64,000 bases of DNA from UMGS1783 sp900555065. GTDB lineage: Bacteria; Bacillota; Clostridia; Oscillospirales; UMGS1783. Made by a program: the position numbers and the translations under genes. The stretch covers positions 49,727 to 113,726 of the forward strand of contig CALKPL010000050.1 of the NCBI GenBank assembly GCA_937991645.1. The letters are read 5' to 3'. Positions 7,051 through 15,489 of this stretch are shown piece after piece (position 1 is the first letter of the stretch; the number at the start of each line of letters is the position of its first letter). The notes below the pieces were generated by a model. The model had not been told where the DNA came from. It searched no databases and worked only from the letters and a program-made list of their open reading frames with translations.

Positions 7051-8403
7051 ATGGCATTTAAAAGTGCATACCTCGCCGAGGTATATGAGAACGTTTGCAA
7101 GCGCGATCCCGACCAGCCTGAATTCCAGCAGGCCGTAAAAGAAGTGCTGGAGTCTTTGGAGCTTGTAGTGGAGCGCCGTCCCGACTTTGTCGACGCCGGC
7201 ATCATCGAGCGGATCGTAGAGCCCGAGCGTATGATCATGTTCCGCGTCGCGTGGGTGGACGACAACGGTAAGGTCCAGGTGAACCGCGGCTATCGCTTCC
7301 AGTTCAATTCCGCTATCGGCCCGTATAAGGGCGGTATCCGGTTGCATCCTTCCGTCAACGCGTCCGTCATTAAGTTCCTGGGCTTTGAACAGGTGTTCAA
7401 GAACAGCCTGACAACCCTCCCCATGGGCGGCGCCAAGGGCGGCTCGGACTTTGACCCCAAAGGCAAGAGCGACGGCGAAGTAATGCGTTTCTGCCAGAGC
7501 TTTATGACCGAACTGAGCAAGCATATCGGCCCGGATACCGACGTCCCGGCCGGCGATATCGGCACCGGCGCGCGTGAGATCGGCTATATGTACGGCCAGT
7601 ACAAGCGCCTCCACAACGAAGTGACCGGCGTGCTCACCGGTAAGGGCCTCACCTACGGCGGCAGCCTCGCCCGTACGGAAGCTACCGGCTTCGGCCTGTG
7701 CTATTTCACCCAGGAGATGCTCAAGTGTATGCGCGGCGACAGCTTCGCCGGCAAGACGGTCGTCATCTCCGGCTCCGGAAACGTGGCTATCTACGCCTGC
7801 CAGAAAGCGACGGAGTACGGCGCGAAGGTCGTCGCGCTTTCCGACTCCAACGGCTATATTTATGATGCGAACGGCATTGATCTTGCGGTTGTAAAGCAGA
7901 TTAAGGAAGTCGAGCGCGGCAGGATCAAAGAGTATGTGGACCGCGTATCCGGCGCGACCTATACCGAGGGTTGCAGCGGCATCTGGTCCATTCCGTGCGA
8001 TATCGCGCTGCCCTGCGCGACCCAGAACGAGATCGACGGCGCCAGCGCCGACCTGCTGATCAAGAACGGCACGACGGTTGTGGCGGAAGGCGCGAATATG
8101 CCCAGCACGCCCGAGGCGATCGAGAAATTCCAGAATGCCGGCGTTCTGTTCGGGCCGGCCAAGGCGGCCAATGCGGGCGGCGTCGCCACAAGCGGCCTGG
8201 AGATGTGCCAGAACTCCATGCGGTATTCCTGGACCTTTGAAGAGGTGGACGCCAAGCTGAAAGGAATTATGGAGAACATATTCCACAGCGCGTACGACGC
8301 ATCCAAAGAATACGGCGTGGAGGGTAACCTCGTTGCCGGAGCGAACATCGCGGGCTTCCTGAAAGTTGCCGAGGCGATGAAGGCACAGGGGATTGCGTAC
8401 TGA
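7051..8403 (+). CDS. gdhA: NADP-specific glutamate dehydrogenase
   Basis: Makes glutamate from 2-oxoglutarate and ammonia (reversible) in the cytoplasm. At 450 residues it matches the hexameric 50 kDa bacterial class. Seen are YKGGIRLHPSVN, the catalytic-lysine motif PMGGAKGGSDFDPKGKSD, DVPAGDIGTGAREIGYM and the Rossmann GSGNVAIYACQKA. The C-terminal ANAGGVATSGLEMCQNS is also canonical. The start was taken at the second ATG because GGAGG precedes it; the upstream ATG overlaps that site. It is transcribed alone with a candidate operator upstream and a terminator downstream. Confidence 0.96.
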   Translation: MAFKSAYLAEVYENVCKRDPDQPEFQQAVKEVLESLELVVERRPDFVDAGIIERIVEPERMIMFRVAWVDDNGKVQVNRGYRFQFNSAIGPYKGGIRLHPSVNASVIKFLGFEQVFKNSLTTLPMGGAKGGSDFDPKGKSDGEVMRFCQSFMTELSKHIGPDTDVPAGDIGTGAREIGYMYGQYKRLHNEVTGVLTGKGLTYGGSLARTEATGFGLCYFTQEMLKCMRGDSFAGKTVVISGSGNVAIYACQKATEYGAKVVALSDSNGYIYDANGIDLAVVKQIKEVERGRIKEYVDRVSGATYTEGCSGIWSIPCDIALPCATQNEIDGASADLLIKNGTTVVAEGANMPSTPEAIEKFQNAGVLFGPAKAANAGGVATSGLEMCQNSMRYSWTFEEVDAKLKGIMENIFHSAYDASKEYGVEGNLVAGANIAGFLKVAEAMKAQGIAY

Positions 8404-8415
8404 TAAAACCTGGAT

Positions 8416-8445
8416 CGGAGGCTCGCCGCCGGCGGGCCTCCGTTA
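8416..8445 (+). terminator. Terminator after gdhA
   Basis: CGGAGGC pairs with GCCTCCG around an inner CGCC/GGCG stem; the T tract is short. Confidence 0.75.
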
Positions 8446-8741
8446 TTATACGGTTTGCATCCGGTACAGGCATAATGTGAAGGCTTTGTGCGTATATTGT
8501 GATGAACACAGAGAGGCAATGACGCGGATTTTACCCGCGGATGTGGAAAAAATATAAATTTCGACCCAAAAAGTAATGTAACTTATAGATTTTTACAAGG
8601 ATCGACGAGGCCTAAGTCAAAAAATGGCTGGAAATGATTGTAAAGAGGCGGTAAAAGTGGCATAACTTTTATAAAATAAAACAAATTGGCGGGTCCAGAA
8701 AAGGCTTTTCTGTGTGGTTTTGATAAAATTTGCTTTATGAG
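8446..8741. other. Gene-free upstream region of the ABC importer
   Basis: About 300 A/T-rich bases without a credible gene on either strand. A small hairpin CGCGG/CCCGCG near 8523-8541 is the only structure noticed. It probably holds regulatory sites for the importer genes. Confidence 0.5.
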
Positions 8742-8771
8742 TTGACAAATCGATGAACAGAGTTGTATAAT
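8742..8771 (+). promoter_or_regulatory. sigma-A promoter of the ABC importer operon
   Basis: TTGACA (8742-8747) and TATAAT (8766-8771), 18-base spacer, followed by a leader of about 140 bases with small hairpins but no recognisable riboswitch. Confidence 0.85.
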
Positions 8772-8916
8772 GTGAGCGTAAAACGAAGACGGGTTTTTAT
8801 TGGACAGATTCTTTTCGTCCAAGTGATTAAGAAAACTATTTTCTGAAAGCAAAAGGCGGCAAGGGCCTGGAAGGTAGAAGCCCAATTCAACAGAAAATTT
8901 TACAGGAGGAAATTAC

Positions 8917-9993
8917 ATGAAAAAGGCACTCTCAATCATTCTTGCGGTTGCCATGCTGCTGGCTCTCGTAGTCGGCTGCGGCGGCGGCGGAGAATCCGAA
9001 ACGTCCAGCGACACTTCTAGTGTGTCCGAGCCTGAAGGCGACAGCCAGGCGGAAGCTAGCGGCGCTGCTGGCAAGAGAATCGCGGTCTGCATGGGTTCGA
9101 TCAACCATCCCGTTCACCGTATCGTTCAGATGGGCTTCATGACCAAGGGCGAAGAGCTCGGCATGGCTCCGGAAATCTCCGGTCTGGACGAAGGTTCCAC
9201 GCAGGAACTGTATGCGAAGTGGGAAAGCTCTGTCACCAACGGCGTTGAAGGCATTCTGGCTTGGGTCGGCGACGACTCCGCTTATGAGTTCCTGAAAACC
9301 GTTAAGGGCATGAACTGCTATGTAACCGTTCCCCATTTCCCGCATTCCTATCAGGATACCAAAGACTTCATCGACAGAAACATGTCCTGCCTGCCTGACA
9401 CCTATGGCCGCGAAGCTGCGAAGTTCGTAGTTGAGCGCCTCGAGGCGAAGGGCGTTACCGAAGGCACCATCGGCATCACCCAGAACGGCCCGAACGTAAC
9501 GGAAAACGCTGCGAACGACGGCTTCCGTTCTCAGGTGCTCGAGCTCGACACCAACTTCACGATTGCTGACACCGTCTATGAAGGTGTTGAAGTCGCTGAA
9601 GCTGCGAACAAGGTTACCGGCGTTATCCAGGCCAATGCTGACATCGTTGCCGGCTTCGGCACGACCGGTGGTTCTCCCCAGTCTTGGGCGACCGCTATGC
9701 AGAACACTGGCAAGACCGATCTCGTTGTTGTCGGCATGGACTACACTGAGCTGAACGTCAACCTCGTTAAGGATGGCTCGATCACCGCTATCGTCTGCCA
9801 GCCCCTGTATGATGAGGCTCAGGCGTGCGTCGAAACCCTCAAAGAGCTGTTCGAAGGCAAGACCTTCAACGGCAGCGAGTCTGAGTGGTTCGTAGAGCTG
9901 GATGCTCCTCTCGCTTATGTTGACGGCGAGGGCGTCCATGACATCAACAGCTATCAGGAAATCATTGATAAGGTTGTTGAGTACTTCGCCTAA
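8917..9993 (+). CDS. Sugar ABC transporter substrate-binding lipoprotein
   Basis: Extracellular lipid-anchored receptor for a ribose/galactose-type importer. A signal peptide MKKALSIILAVAMLLALVVG ends at lipobox Cys21, followed by a Gly/Ser/Glu linker. The mature part from about residue 48 (RIAVCMGSINHPVHRIVQMG) has the two-lobed periplasmic-binding-protein family 4 pattern. Ligand is not inferable. Codon choice is noticeably richer in GCT, GTT and CGC than neighbouring genes, which fits high expression. AGGAGG precedes the ATG. A weak terminator between it and the ATPase gene would leave the receptor more abundant than the transporter. Confidence 0.93.
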   Translation: MKKALSIILAVAMLLALVVGCGGGGESETSSDTSSVSEPEGDSQAEASGAAGKRIAVCMGSINHPVHRIVQMGFMTKGEELGMAPEISGLDEGSTQELYAKWESSVTNGVEGILAWVGDDSAYEFLKTVKGMNCYVTVPHFPHSYQDTKDFIDRNMSCLPDTYGREAAKFVVERLEAKGVTEGTIGITQNGPNVTENAANDGFRSQVLELDTNFTIADTVYEGVEVAEAANKVTGVIQANADIVAGFGTTGGSPQSWATAMQNTGKTDLVVVGMDYTELNVNLVKDGSITAIVCQPLYDEAQACVETLKELFEGKTFNGSESEWFVELDAPLAYVDGEGVHDINSYQEIIDKVVEYFA

Positions 9994-10039
9994 TTGCTTC
10001 GGATAACGGATTGTGTTCGTTGTTTGATGTGAACTGAAT

Positions 10040-10097
10040 ATAACAGGGTCTTATATTGATGGCACTCATGCCTCAACATGGGGCCCTGTTATTTCTT
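10040..10097 (+). terminator. Partial terminator between receptor and ATPase genes
   Basis: Nine-base arms ATAACAGGG and CCCTGTTAT separated by 35 bases that can fold further; a modest T-rich tail. Likely attenuates rather than stops transcription. Confidence 0.6.
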
Positions 10098-10228
10098 TGA
10101 AAATTTGCGAGCAGGCAATACAAGCAAAAATATACCATTTGTTTTAGTCAAACTCAACAAAAAAGTTTCTGAGTTCTATTGGGGTTTTTATTTGGGGCAA
10201 TTTGACGATAAGGATGTGATTTTGCATT

Positions 10229-11776
10229 ATGGGAGAGTACGCACTGGAGGTCAATAATATCACCAAAGTGTTCCCCGGCGTTATTGCGAACGACAATGTC
10301 AGCATGAACGTCAAACACGGTGAAATTATGGGACTCATCGGCGAAAACGGCGCCGGTAAATCAACGCTTCTCAATATTATTAATGGAGTCTATCCCGCCG
10401 GCAGCTATGAGGGAGAACTCAAAATTGACGGAGAAGTGGTAAGGCCGCAGAGCCCGATCGACGCGGTTCGGCTGGGCATCGGCTTCGTACCGCAGGAAGT
10501 AAACGTTTTCAGGTTCCAGAGCGTTCCTGAGAATATCTTCATGTCAGACTTAACATTGGGAAAAAAGACGTTCTTTGTAAATCAGAGAGCGCTTAGACGT
10601 AAAGCGCAGGCGCTGATTGACGACCTGCAGCTGGACATCAATATCAATCTGGACACGAGAAAGATGAGCATCGGCCAGCAGCAGATGCTGATGATCGCGA
10701 AGGCGCTTTCCAGCAATCCTTCCGTTCTGATCCTGGACGAACCGACGACTTCTCTGTCCGAGCAGGACGTTGCGAACCTGTTCCGCGTCGTCCGCAGGCT
10801 GAAGGAAAACGGCACGGCGGTCGTATTCGTTACGCATAAGATGGCGGAGATTATGGAACTGACCGACCGCGTCACCGTTCTTCGCGACGGCAAACGCATT
10901 ACGGAATTCAGCAAGGAAGAGTATGACCAGGATAAGATCATCACCGCGATGATCGGACGCGAAGTCACCAACATGTATCCTTCCCGCAACGTTAAGATCG
11001 GCGAAGAAGTGCTGCGCGTAGAGAACATTACGGTTGATCATCCCTTCCTGCTCAACAGAAATCTGGTTGAGGATGTGAGCTTCAGCGTCCACGCGGGCGA
11101 GGTGCTCGGGTTTGCGGGCCTGGTCGGCGCCGGCCGTTCCGAGGTTCTGACCGCTATCTACGGCGTACGCAAAATCAAACGCGGCGGCAAGATATTCCTC
11201 AACGGCAAGCAGATTACGATTTCCGGTCCTACGGACGCCATGTCAAAGGGTATCTCCCTCGTCACCGAGGACAGAAAGAAATACGGCCTGCTGTTCAGCT
11301 GGAGCATTATGCGCAATATCTCGATCACGAACATGAAAGAGATCTGCTTCGGCAAAAAGCTCGTTATCTCTGAAAAGAGAGAGGCCAAGCGCGTTGAGTA
11401 CTACTTTAAGACCATGCGCGTGAAAGCGCCGAAGATGAGCGTTCTGGTCGACACCCTCAGCGGCGGCAACCAGCAGAAGGTCGTTATCGCGCGTTCCTTC
11501 AATGCTGAGCCGAAGGTTCTTATTCTTGACGAGCCCACCAAGGGTATTGACGTCGGATCCAAGTCCGAGATTTATCAGCTGATCAATGAATTCGCCGCAC
11601 AGGGCATCGCCGTGATCATGATCTCGTCCGAGCTGCCCGAACTGCTGAATATGTGCGACCGGTTTATCGTTATGGCGGAAGGCCGGGTTGTAGGCGAACT
11701 ATCCAAAGAAGAAGCGGATGAAAACAGCGTTATGGCTCTGGCTACGAGCACGCTGAAAAAAGTCGCTTCCAAGTAA
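10229..11776 (+). CDS. Sugar ABC transporter ATP-binding protein (double ATPase)
   Basis: Energises the importer. It has the duplicated RbsA/MglA-type architecture: first ABC domain with Walker A GENGAGKST (about 34-42), signature SIGQQQM and Walker B LILDEPTTSL; second with the usual degenerate Walker A (GLVGAGRSEVL), signature LSGGNQQK and Walker B LILDEPTKGIDVG. The 515-residue length is typical. It follows the receptor by 235 bases and precedes two permeases by 18 bases, completing the transporter. Confidence 0.95.
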   Translation: MGEYALEVNNITKVFPGVIANDNVSMNVKHGEIMGLIGENGAGKSTLLNIINGVYPAGSYEGELKIDGEVVRPQSPIDAVRLGIGFVPQEVNVFRFQSVPENIFMSDLTLGKKTFFVNQRALRRKAQALIDDLQLDININLDTRKMSIGQQQMLMIAKALSSNPSVLILDEPTTSLSEQDVANLFRVVRRLKENGTAVVFVTHKMAEIMELTDRVTVLRDGKRITEFSKEEYDQDKIITAMIGREVTNMYPSRNVKIGEEVLRVENITVDHPFLLNRNLVEDVSFSVHAGEVLGFAGLVGAGRSEVLTAIYGVRKIKRGGKIFLNGKQITISGPTDAMSKGISLVTEDRKKYGLLFSWSIMRNISITNMKEICFGKKLVISEKREAKRVEYYFKTMRVKAPKMSVLVDTLSGGNQQKVVIARSFNAEPKVLILDEPTKGIDVGSKSEIYQLINEFAAQGIAVIMISSELPELLNMCDRFIVMAEGRVVGELSKEEADENSVMALATSTLKKVASK

Positions 11777-11794
11777 GGGGAGGGTGAGTAAAGA

Positions 11795-12832
11795 ATGGAA
11801 AACAGACTGGAAGAAAAACAGGCGCGAGCACTAAGAACCAGAGTCCGCATTACAAAAACTCTGCTTTCTCCTGAAATCGGCGCGCTTGTTATCGGATTGG
11901 TCCTTGCAATCATTACACAGATGATTAACCCCAACTTTTTATCGGCAACCAACATTCTCAGCATATTGAAGAACTGTTCATTTATCGGCATTATGGCGAT
12001 TGGCCAGGCGCTGATCATCATGTCAGGCGAGATGGACCTGTCGGTCGGTAACGTTGCGGCGTTCGGCACGGTCGTATTCGGCTGGCTGAGCATTTGGGAA
12101 GGGCTGCCGTGGTATATCGGCGCATTGGGCGGCCTGCTGTTCGCGATCATCATCGGCTTTCTCAACGGTCTGCTCATGCTGCAGATCGGCGTTATGAAGT
12201 GGGTTGCGACTTTGGCGACTTCGAACCTATGCGCAGGTCTTGCAAGCTACATAGCCCGCGGCGTGCCGATCACGCCGATGCCGGAGACGCTGGGCAACTT
12301 TGGTAACATTGAGCTGTTCAGCGGTGTGTTTGGAGAGAACACGGGCGGGATTAGCATCTTCTTCCTACTTTTCATCCTGCTGGTTGCGATCGCGGAACTG
12401 ATTATCCGTTATACGCGTATCGGCCGTATGATCCAGGCCTGCGGTATCAACAGCGATTCCGCGTATATGGCGGGCGTGAATACCAAGAAAGTAAAGTGGA
12501 TCACGTTGATTTTCGTCAGCATCCTATCCTTCATCGGCGGCTTCCTCGTTTGCTGCAACCACAAGGTTGTCGTACCTGCCGGCCTGACCGGCGCGGACTT
12601 CAAAACAATTGCGGCCTGTTACATAGGCGGTATCGGTTTTGTCGGCAGCGCGGGCTCCGTTCTCGGACTGTTCTTCGGCGTTATCCTGCTGCAGCTTGTT
12701 GAGAACGCCATGTCCTCGATCGGTTGGGACCCGAACGCACAGCTGTGCTTCATCGGCGCTCTTGTTATGTTCGTACTCGTTCTTGACGTGATCAAGCGGC
12801 GCTACATGGCATCGCGCATTGAGCTGATATAA
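11795..12832 (+). CDS. Sugar ABC transporter permease 1
   Basis: Inner-membrane channel subunit of the BPD_transp_2 (RbsC/XylH) family, 345 residues with about nine hydrophobic segments. The family hallmark IIMSGEMDLSVGNVAAFG lies near residue 75 and the loop AYMAGVNTKKVKW contacts the ATPase. GGGAGGG precedes the ATG. It shares the operon with a second permease of identical length, implying a heterodimeric channel as in Lsr- or rhamnose-type importers. Confidence 0.93.
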   Translation: MENRLEEKQARALRTRVRITKTLLSPEIGALVIGLVLAIITQMINPNFLSATNILSILKNCSFIGIMAIGQALIIMSGEMDLSVGNVAAFGTVVFGWLSIWEGLPWYIGALGGLLFAIIIGFLNGLLMLQIGVMKWVATLATSNLCAGLASYIARGVPITPMPETLGNFGNIELFSGVFGENTGGISIFFLLFILLVAIAELIIRYTRIGRMIQACGINSDSAYMAGVNTKKVKWITLIFVSILSFIGGFLVCCNHKVVVPAGLTGADFKTIAACYIGGIGFVGSAGSVLGLFFGVILLQLVENAMSSIGWDPNAQLCFIGALVMFVLVLDVIKRRYMASRIELI

Positions 12833-12850
12833 TAGAAGGGAGCGAGAAAG

Positions 12851-13888
12851 ATGCAAGGTACTGTAGCAAAAAAACAGTCGAGTTTTCGGGATAAAATGGC
12901 GAAAATCACCGGCAGCGACATCTTCAGCGCCATAGTTCCGCTTATTATCCTGATTGTCCTCGCTACAATCTTCAATCCGAATTTTATTTCTTTAGGCAAT
13001 ATCATTTCCATGTTCAACCTGATTCCCTTTGTCGCCATCTGCTGTCTGGGCAACGCGCTGGTTATCATGACCGGCAGCGCCGACATCAGCGTTGGTAAGA
13101 CTTCGGGTCTTGCAGCCATTATCTTTGGCTGGACGATCAAGGTTCTGGGCGTTCCCATCTGGCTTGCCGTTATTCTGGGCATTCTCACCGGCGGCCTGAT
13201 CGGTTTCCTCAACAGCTTCCTGATCTTCAACTTCAACCTGCCCGAGTTCATTGTTACTCTGGGTATGAGCTATGTGGTCGGCGCCTGCCGCTTCTTCCTG
13301 AGTAAGGGCTATCCGTTCACCGGCTTCGGCGACGGCGTCAAAGCTTTTGGTACCGCGACCATTCCGGGGATCGGCGTGAACATCCCGTTTGTCGTGTGCG
13401 TCGTCTTGTATATTATTATCGGACTGGTACTGGCAAAGACTACGTTTGGACGTCATATCAAGGCGGTTGGCGACAACCCCCAGGTTGCCGCTCTGTCCGG
13501 TATCAATGTTGTTAAGATTAAGAAGTTTGCCTATATCGCATGCGGCCTGATCGTCGCGATCGCCGGTATCCTGATGGTTATCCGTCTCGACTATGCGAAC
13601 CCCTACACCGGTAACGGCTGGGAGTTCAAGTGCATCGCGGCCTGCGCCATCGGCGGCGTTTCGCTCAACGGCGGACGCGGCAACGGCCTCTGCATTGCGA
13701 TCGGCGTTGTGTCCATGATGGTTCTCGACAACGCGATTATCATGATGGGTATCGACACCAATCTGCAGACGACTGCGATCGGCGCGTTCCTTATGATCGC
13801 CGCTTCGCTGGACATGATCAAACAGCGCAAGAAGATCAGAGCGGAAGCTCTGAACACAGTGGACGACACTGCGGCGGTTGCAGAGTAA
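12851..13888 (+). CDS. Sugar ABC transporter permease 2
   Basis: Second BPD_transp_2 permease, 345 residues. VIMTGSADISVGKTSGLA matches the hallmark of the first permease, and AALSGINVVKIKKFAYI is its ATPase-contact loop. Overall sequence is clearly paralogous to, but distinct from, the upstream gene. It is the last gene of the importer operon and is followed by a strong terminator. No kinase, isomerase or regulator gene accompanies the importer. Confidence 0.93.
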   Translation: MQGTVAKKQSSFRDKMAKITGSDIFSAIVPLIILIVLATIFNPNFISLGNIISMFNLIPFVAICCLGNALVIMTGSADISVGKTSGLAAIIFGWTIKVLGVPIWLAVILGILTGGLIGFLNSFLIFNFNLPEFIVTLGMSYVVGACRFFLSKGYPFTGFGDGVKAFGTATIPGIGVNIPFVVCVVLYIIIGLVLAKTTFGRHIKAVGDNPQVAALSGINVVKIKKFAYIACGLIVAIAGILMVIRLDYANPYTGNGWEFKCIAACAIGGVSLNGGRGNGLCIAIGVVSMMVLDNAIIMMGIDTNLQTTAIGAFLMIAASLDMIKQRKKIRAEALNTVDDTAAVAE

Positions 13889-13919
13889 TATTATTTTCAT
13901 GTAACTTTTTCTGTCATGC

Positions 13920-13954
13920 AAACGGCAGGGCGCCTGACGCCCTGCCGTTTTTTT
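13920..13954 (+). terminator. Terminator of the ABC importer operon
   Basis: Thirteen-base perfect arms (AAACGGCAGGGCG and complement), 5-base loop, then seven T. Confidence 0.92.
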
Positions 13955-14085
13955 ATTGCCCGCTGAAGTGAAAGATGTTCCGCACCCGTGCATAGGGAGC
14001 GTTCTGTGCTGTCAGAGCCAGGGCCGAGCCCGCCTGTAGTGGGGGATCCGTATGCGGACGGAAACTACAGGCTGAAAATTATAAA

Positions 14086-14121
14086 CAGGGCGGGGCCGCA
14101 TATATATGCGGCCCCGCCCTG
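14086..14121 (-). terminator. 36-bp perfect palindrome, likely terminator of the murI unit
   Basis: A perfect 36-base palindrome centred on ATATAT with GC-rich arms (CAGGGCGGGGCCGCATAT). On the minus strand it is followed by TTTATAATTTT. It lies about 85 bases past the DUF1934 gene. Confidence 0.75.
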
Positions 14122-14204
14122 TAACTGCTGTTTCGCCGTGCCAATACCGTCTTATACCAGCTCCCGGTTTCAGGCGCTATGTCCCTGTGCGGCATGCAGT
14201 CGGT

Positions 14205-14675
14205 TCAGTGGTCTATAGCCTCGGACTGCTCGGCTGCATGGATATCCTTTACCGTAATATGAAACCTGTTTCTGCTCATGAGCGCATGGTTCATTTCCAA
14301 GGTATAGGTAACGGAGAGTTCGCCGCCGTCCATGGTAAGCCGGTTATCGATATTCGCAGTGCTGACGCCCATGACGAATTGGCCAAAACCCATATCATAG
14401 TGATTGAGGTGGCGCTTGCCCTTCTCCAGAATCAGCTGAGAGCCGTACTTGCCGGTGCGCGTAATCGTAACCCGCTTCTGGCTTTCAACGGATATTTTCG
14501 TAAACGTATCCTCCAGTCCATTCTCAGCCGACTCGGCATAGTCGATCTCAAACCCGTCCGGACTGCGGCGCAGGGTCCCATGCGTTATCAGTTCAATGGA
14601 ATCCTGTGCGGGCCCGCTGGTCTGCGTGCCTTTTATTTGGAGCATAATATCTTTTATTTCAGAAGTTTCCTGCAT
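14205..14675 (-). CDS. DUF1934 domain-containing protein (YwiB-like)
   Basis: Function unknown. The 156-residue protein starts with IKDIMLQIKGTQ, contains KYGSQLILEKGKRHLNHYDMG FGQFVMGV in the middle and ends LEMNHALMSRNRFHITV, the pattern of the YwiB family, predicted to form a small calycin-like beta barrel. No signal peptide. Its ATG lies directly after the murI stop codon, so it is probably translated by coupling. It belongs to a minus-strand unit with glutamate racemase and D-Ala-D-Ala ligase. Confidence 0.85.
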   Translation of the reverse strand: MQETSEIKDIMLQIKGTQTSGPAQDSIELITHGTLRRSPDGFEIDYAESAENGLEDTFTKISVESQKRVTITRTGKYGSQLILEKGKRHLNHYDMGFGQFVMGVSTANIDNRLTMDGGELSVTYTLEMNHALMSRNRFHITVKDIHAAEQSEAIDH

Positions 14676-15476
14676 TTACAGTACAATCCTTTCTACGGAT
14701 TCGGTAATTTCCCTGTCCAGAAAGATGGATGCGACGCTGCTGAAGCCCTCTGTGGAGTCTGTGACGTAATAACGGTTAGTGCCTGCGTTATACTCGCTCT
14801 TCCCATTTTCCTTTGCCAGTATATCCGCCGTGGAGATCGCCGCTTCCTTACCCGGGTCCACAAGCGCAACCCCCGGCAGGCTCCTTGCAATACAACCTGC
14901 AATGACCGGATAATGCGTGCAGCCCATAATCAGCGTATCAATCCCGGCCTCGCGCAGCGGCGCAAGATATTCCTCTGCAACCAGGTGGGTTACCGGATTA
15001 TCGTCCTCAATATAACCGTTTTCGACGAGCGGTACAAAGAGCGGGCAGGCGTTGGCGTAGACGGATATTTCGGGATCGAGCTGCAAAAGCCGGTTGCGGA
15101 AGGCCTGGCTACGCGTTGTTGCAGAGGTTGCGATTACGCCCACTTTTTTGTTTTTGGTAAGGGCGACAGCCTTTGCGGAAGTGACTTCCAGCACGCCCAT
15201 AGTCGCAACTCTTGCATGCTGCCGCACCTGTTCCATGGCGACGGTGGAAACGGTGCCGCAAGCGATAATAATCCGTTTCACATCGAATTTTTCCAAAAAT
15301 GCAACGCCTTCCAGGGCGTACTGTATAATCGTCTCGTTGGAACGCGTGCCATAGGGAACCCGCCCGGTATCGCCCAGATATATAATATTCTCGCCGGGCA
15401 GAACGTGCATCAGTTCCTTGACACAGGTCAGGCCGCCCAGCCCGGAGTCAAAAACGCCGATGGGTCTGTTGTCCAT
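14676..15476 (-). CDS. murI: Glutamate racemase
   Basis: Converts L-glutamate to D-glutamate for peptidoglycan. The two half-sites are visible: GVFDSGLGGLTCVKEL with Asp10-Ser11 and the first cysteine in IIIACGTVS (Cys73); the second cysteine in MGCTHYP (Cys185) with His187. The canonical first motif is ACNTAS, so the Asn after Cys73 is Gly and the Ala is Val, while both catalytic Cys remain. Length 266 is normal. GAGGAGG precedes the ATG. It lies 13 bases after ddl on the same strand, a cell-wall precursor unit. Confidence 0.93.
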   Translation of the reverse strand: MDNRPIGVFDSGLGGLTCVKELMHVLPGENIIYLGDTGRVPYGTRSNETIIQYALEGVAFLEKFDVKRIIIACGTVSTVAMEQVRQHARVATMGVLEVTSAKAVALTKNKKVGVIATSATTRSQAFRNRLLQLDPEISVYANACPLFVPLVENGYIEDDNPVTHLVAEEYLAPLREAGIDTLIMGCTHYPVIAGCIARSLPGVALVDPGKEAAISTADILAKENGKSEYNAGTNRYYVTDSTEGFSSVASIFLDREITESVERIVL

Positions 15477-15489
15477 GATTGCGCCTCCT

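Noticed and set aside
8766..8790. Possible catabolite-response (cre) site after the importer promoter
   Set aside because: TGTGAGCGTAAAAC misses too many consensus positions to call.
8772..8916. Possible riboswitch in the leader of the importer operon
   Set aside because: Only small hairpins were found and no known riboswitch core could be matched.
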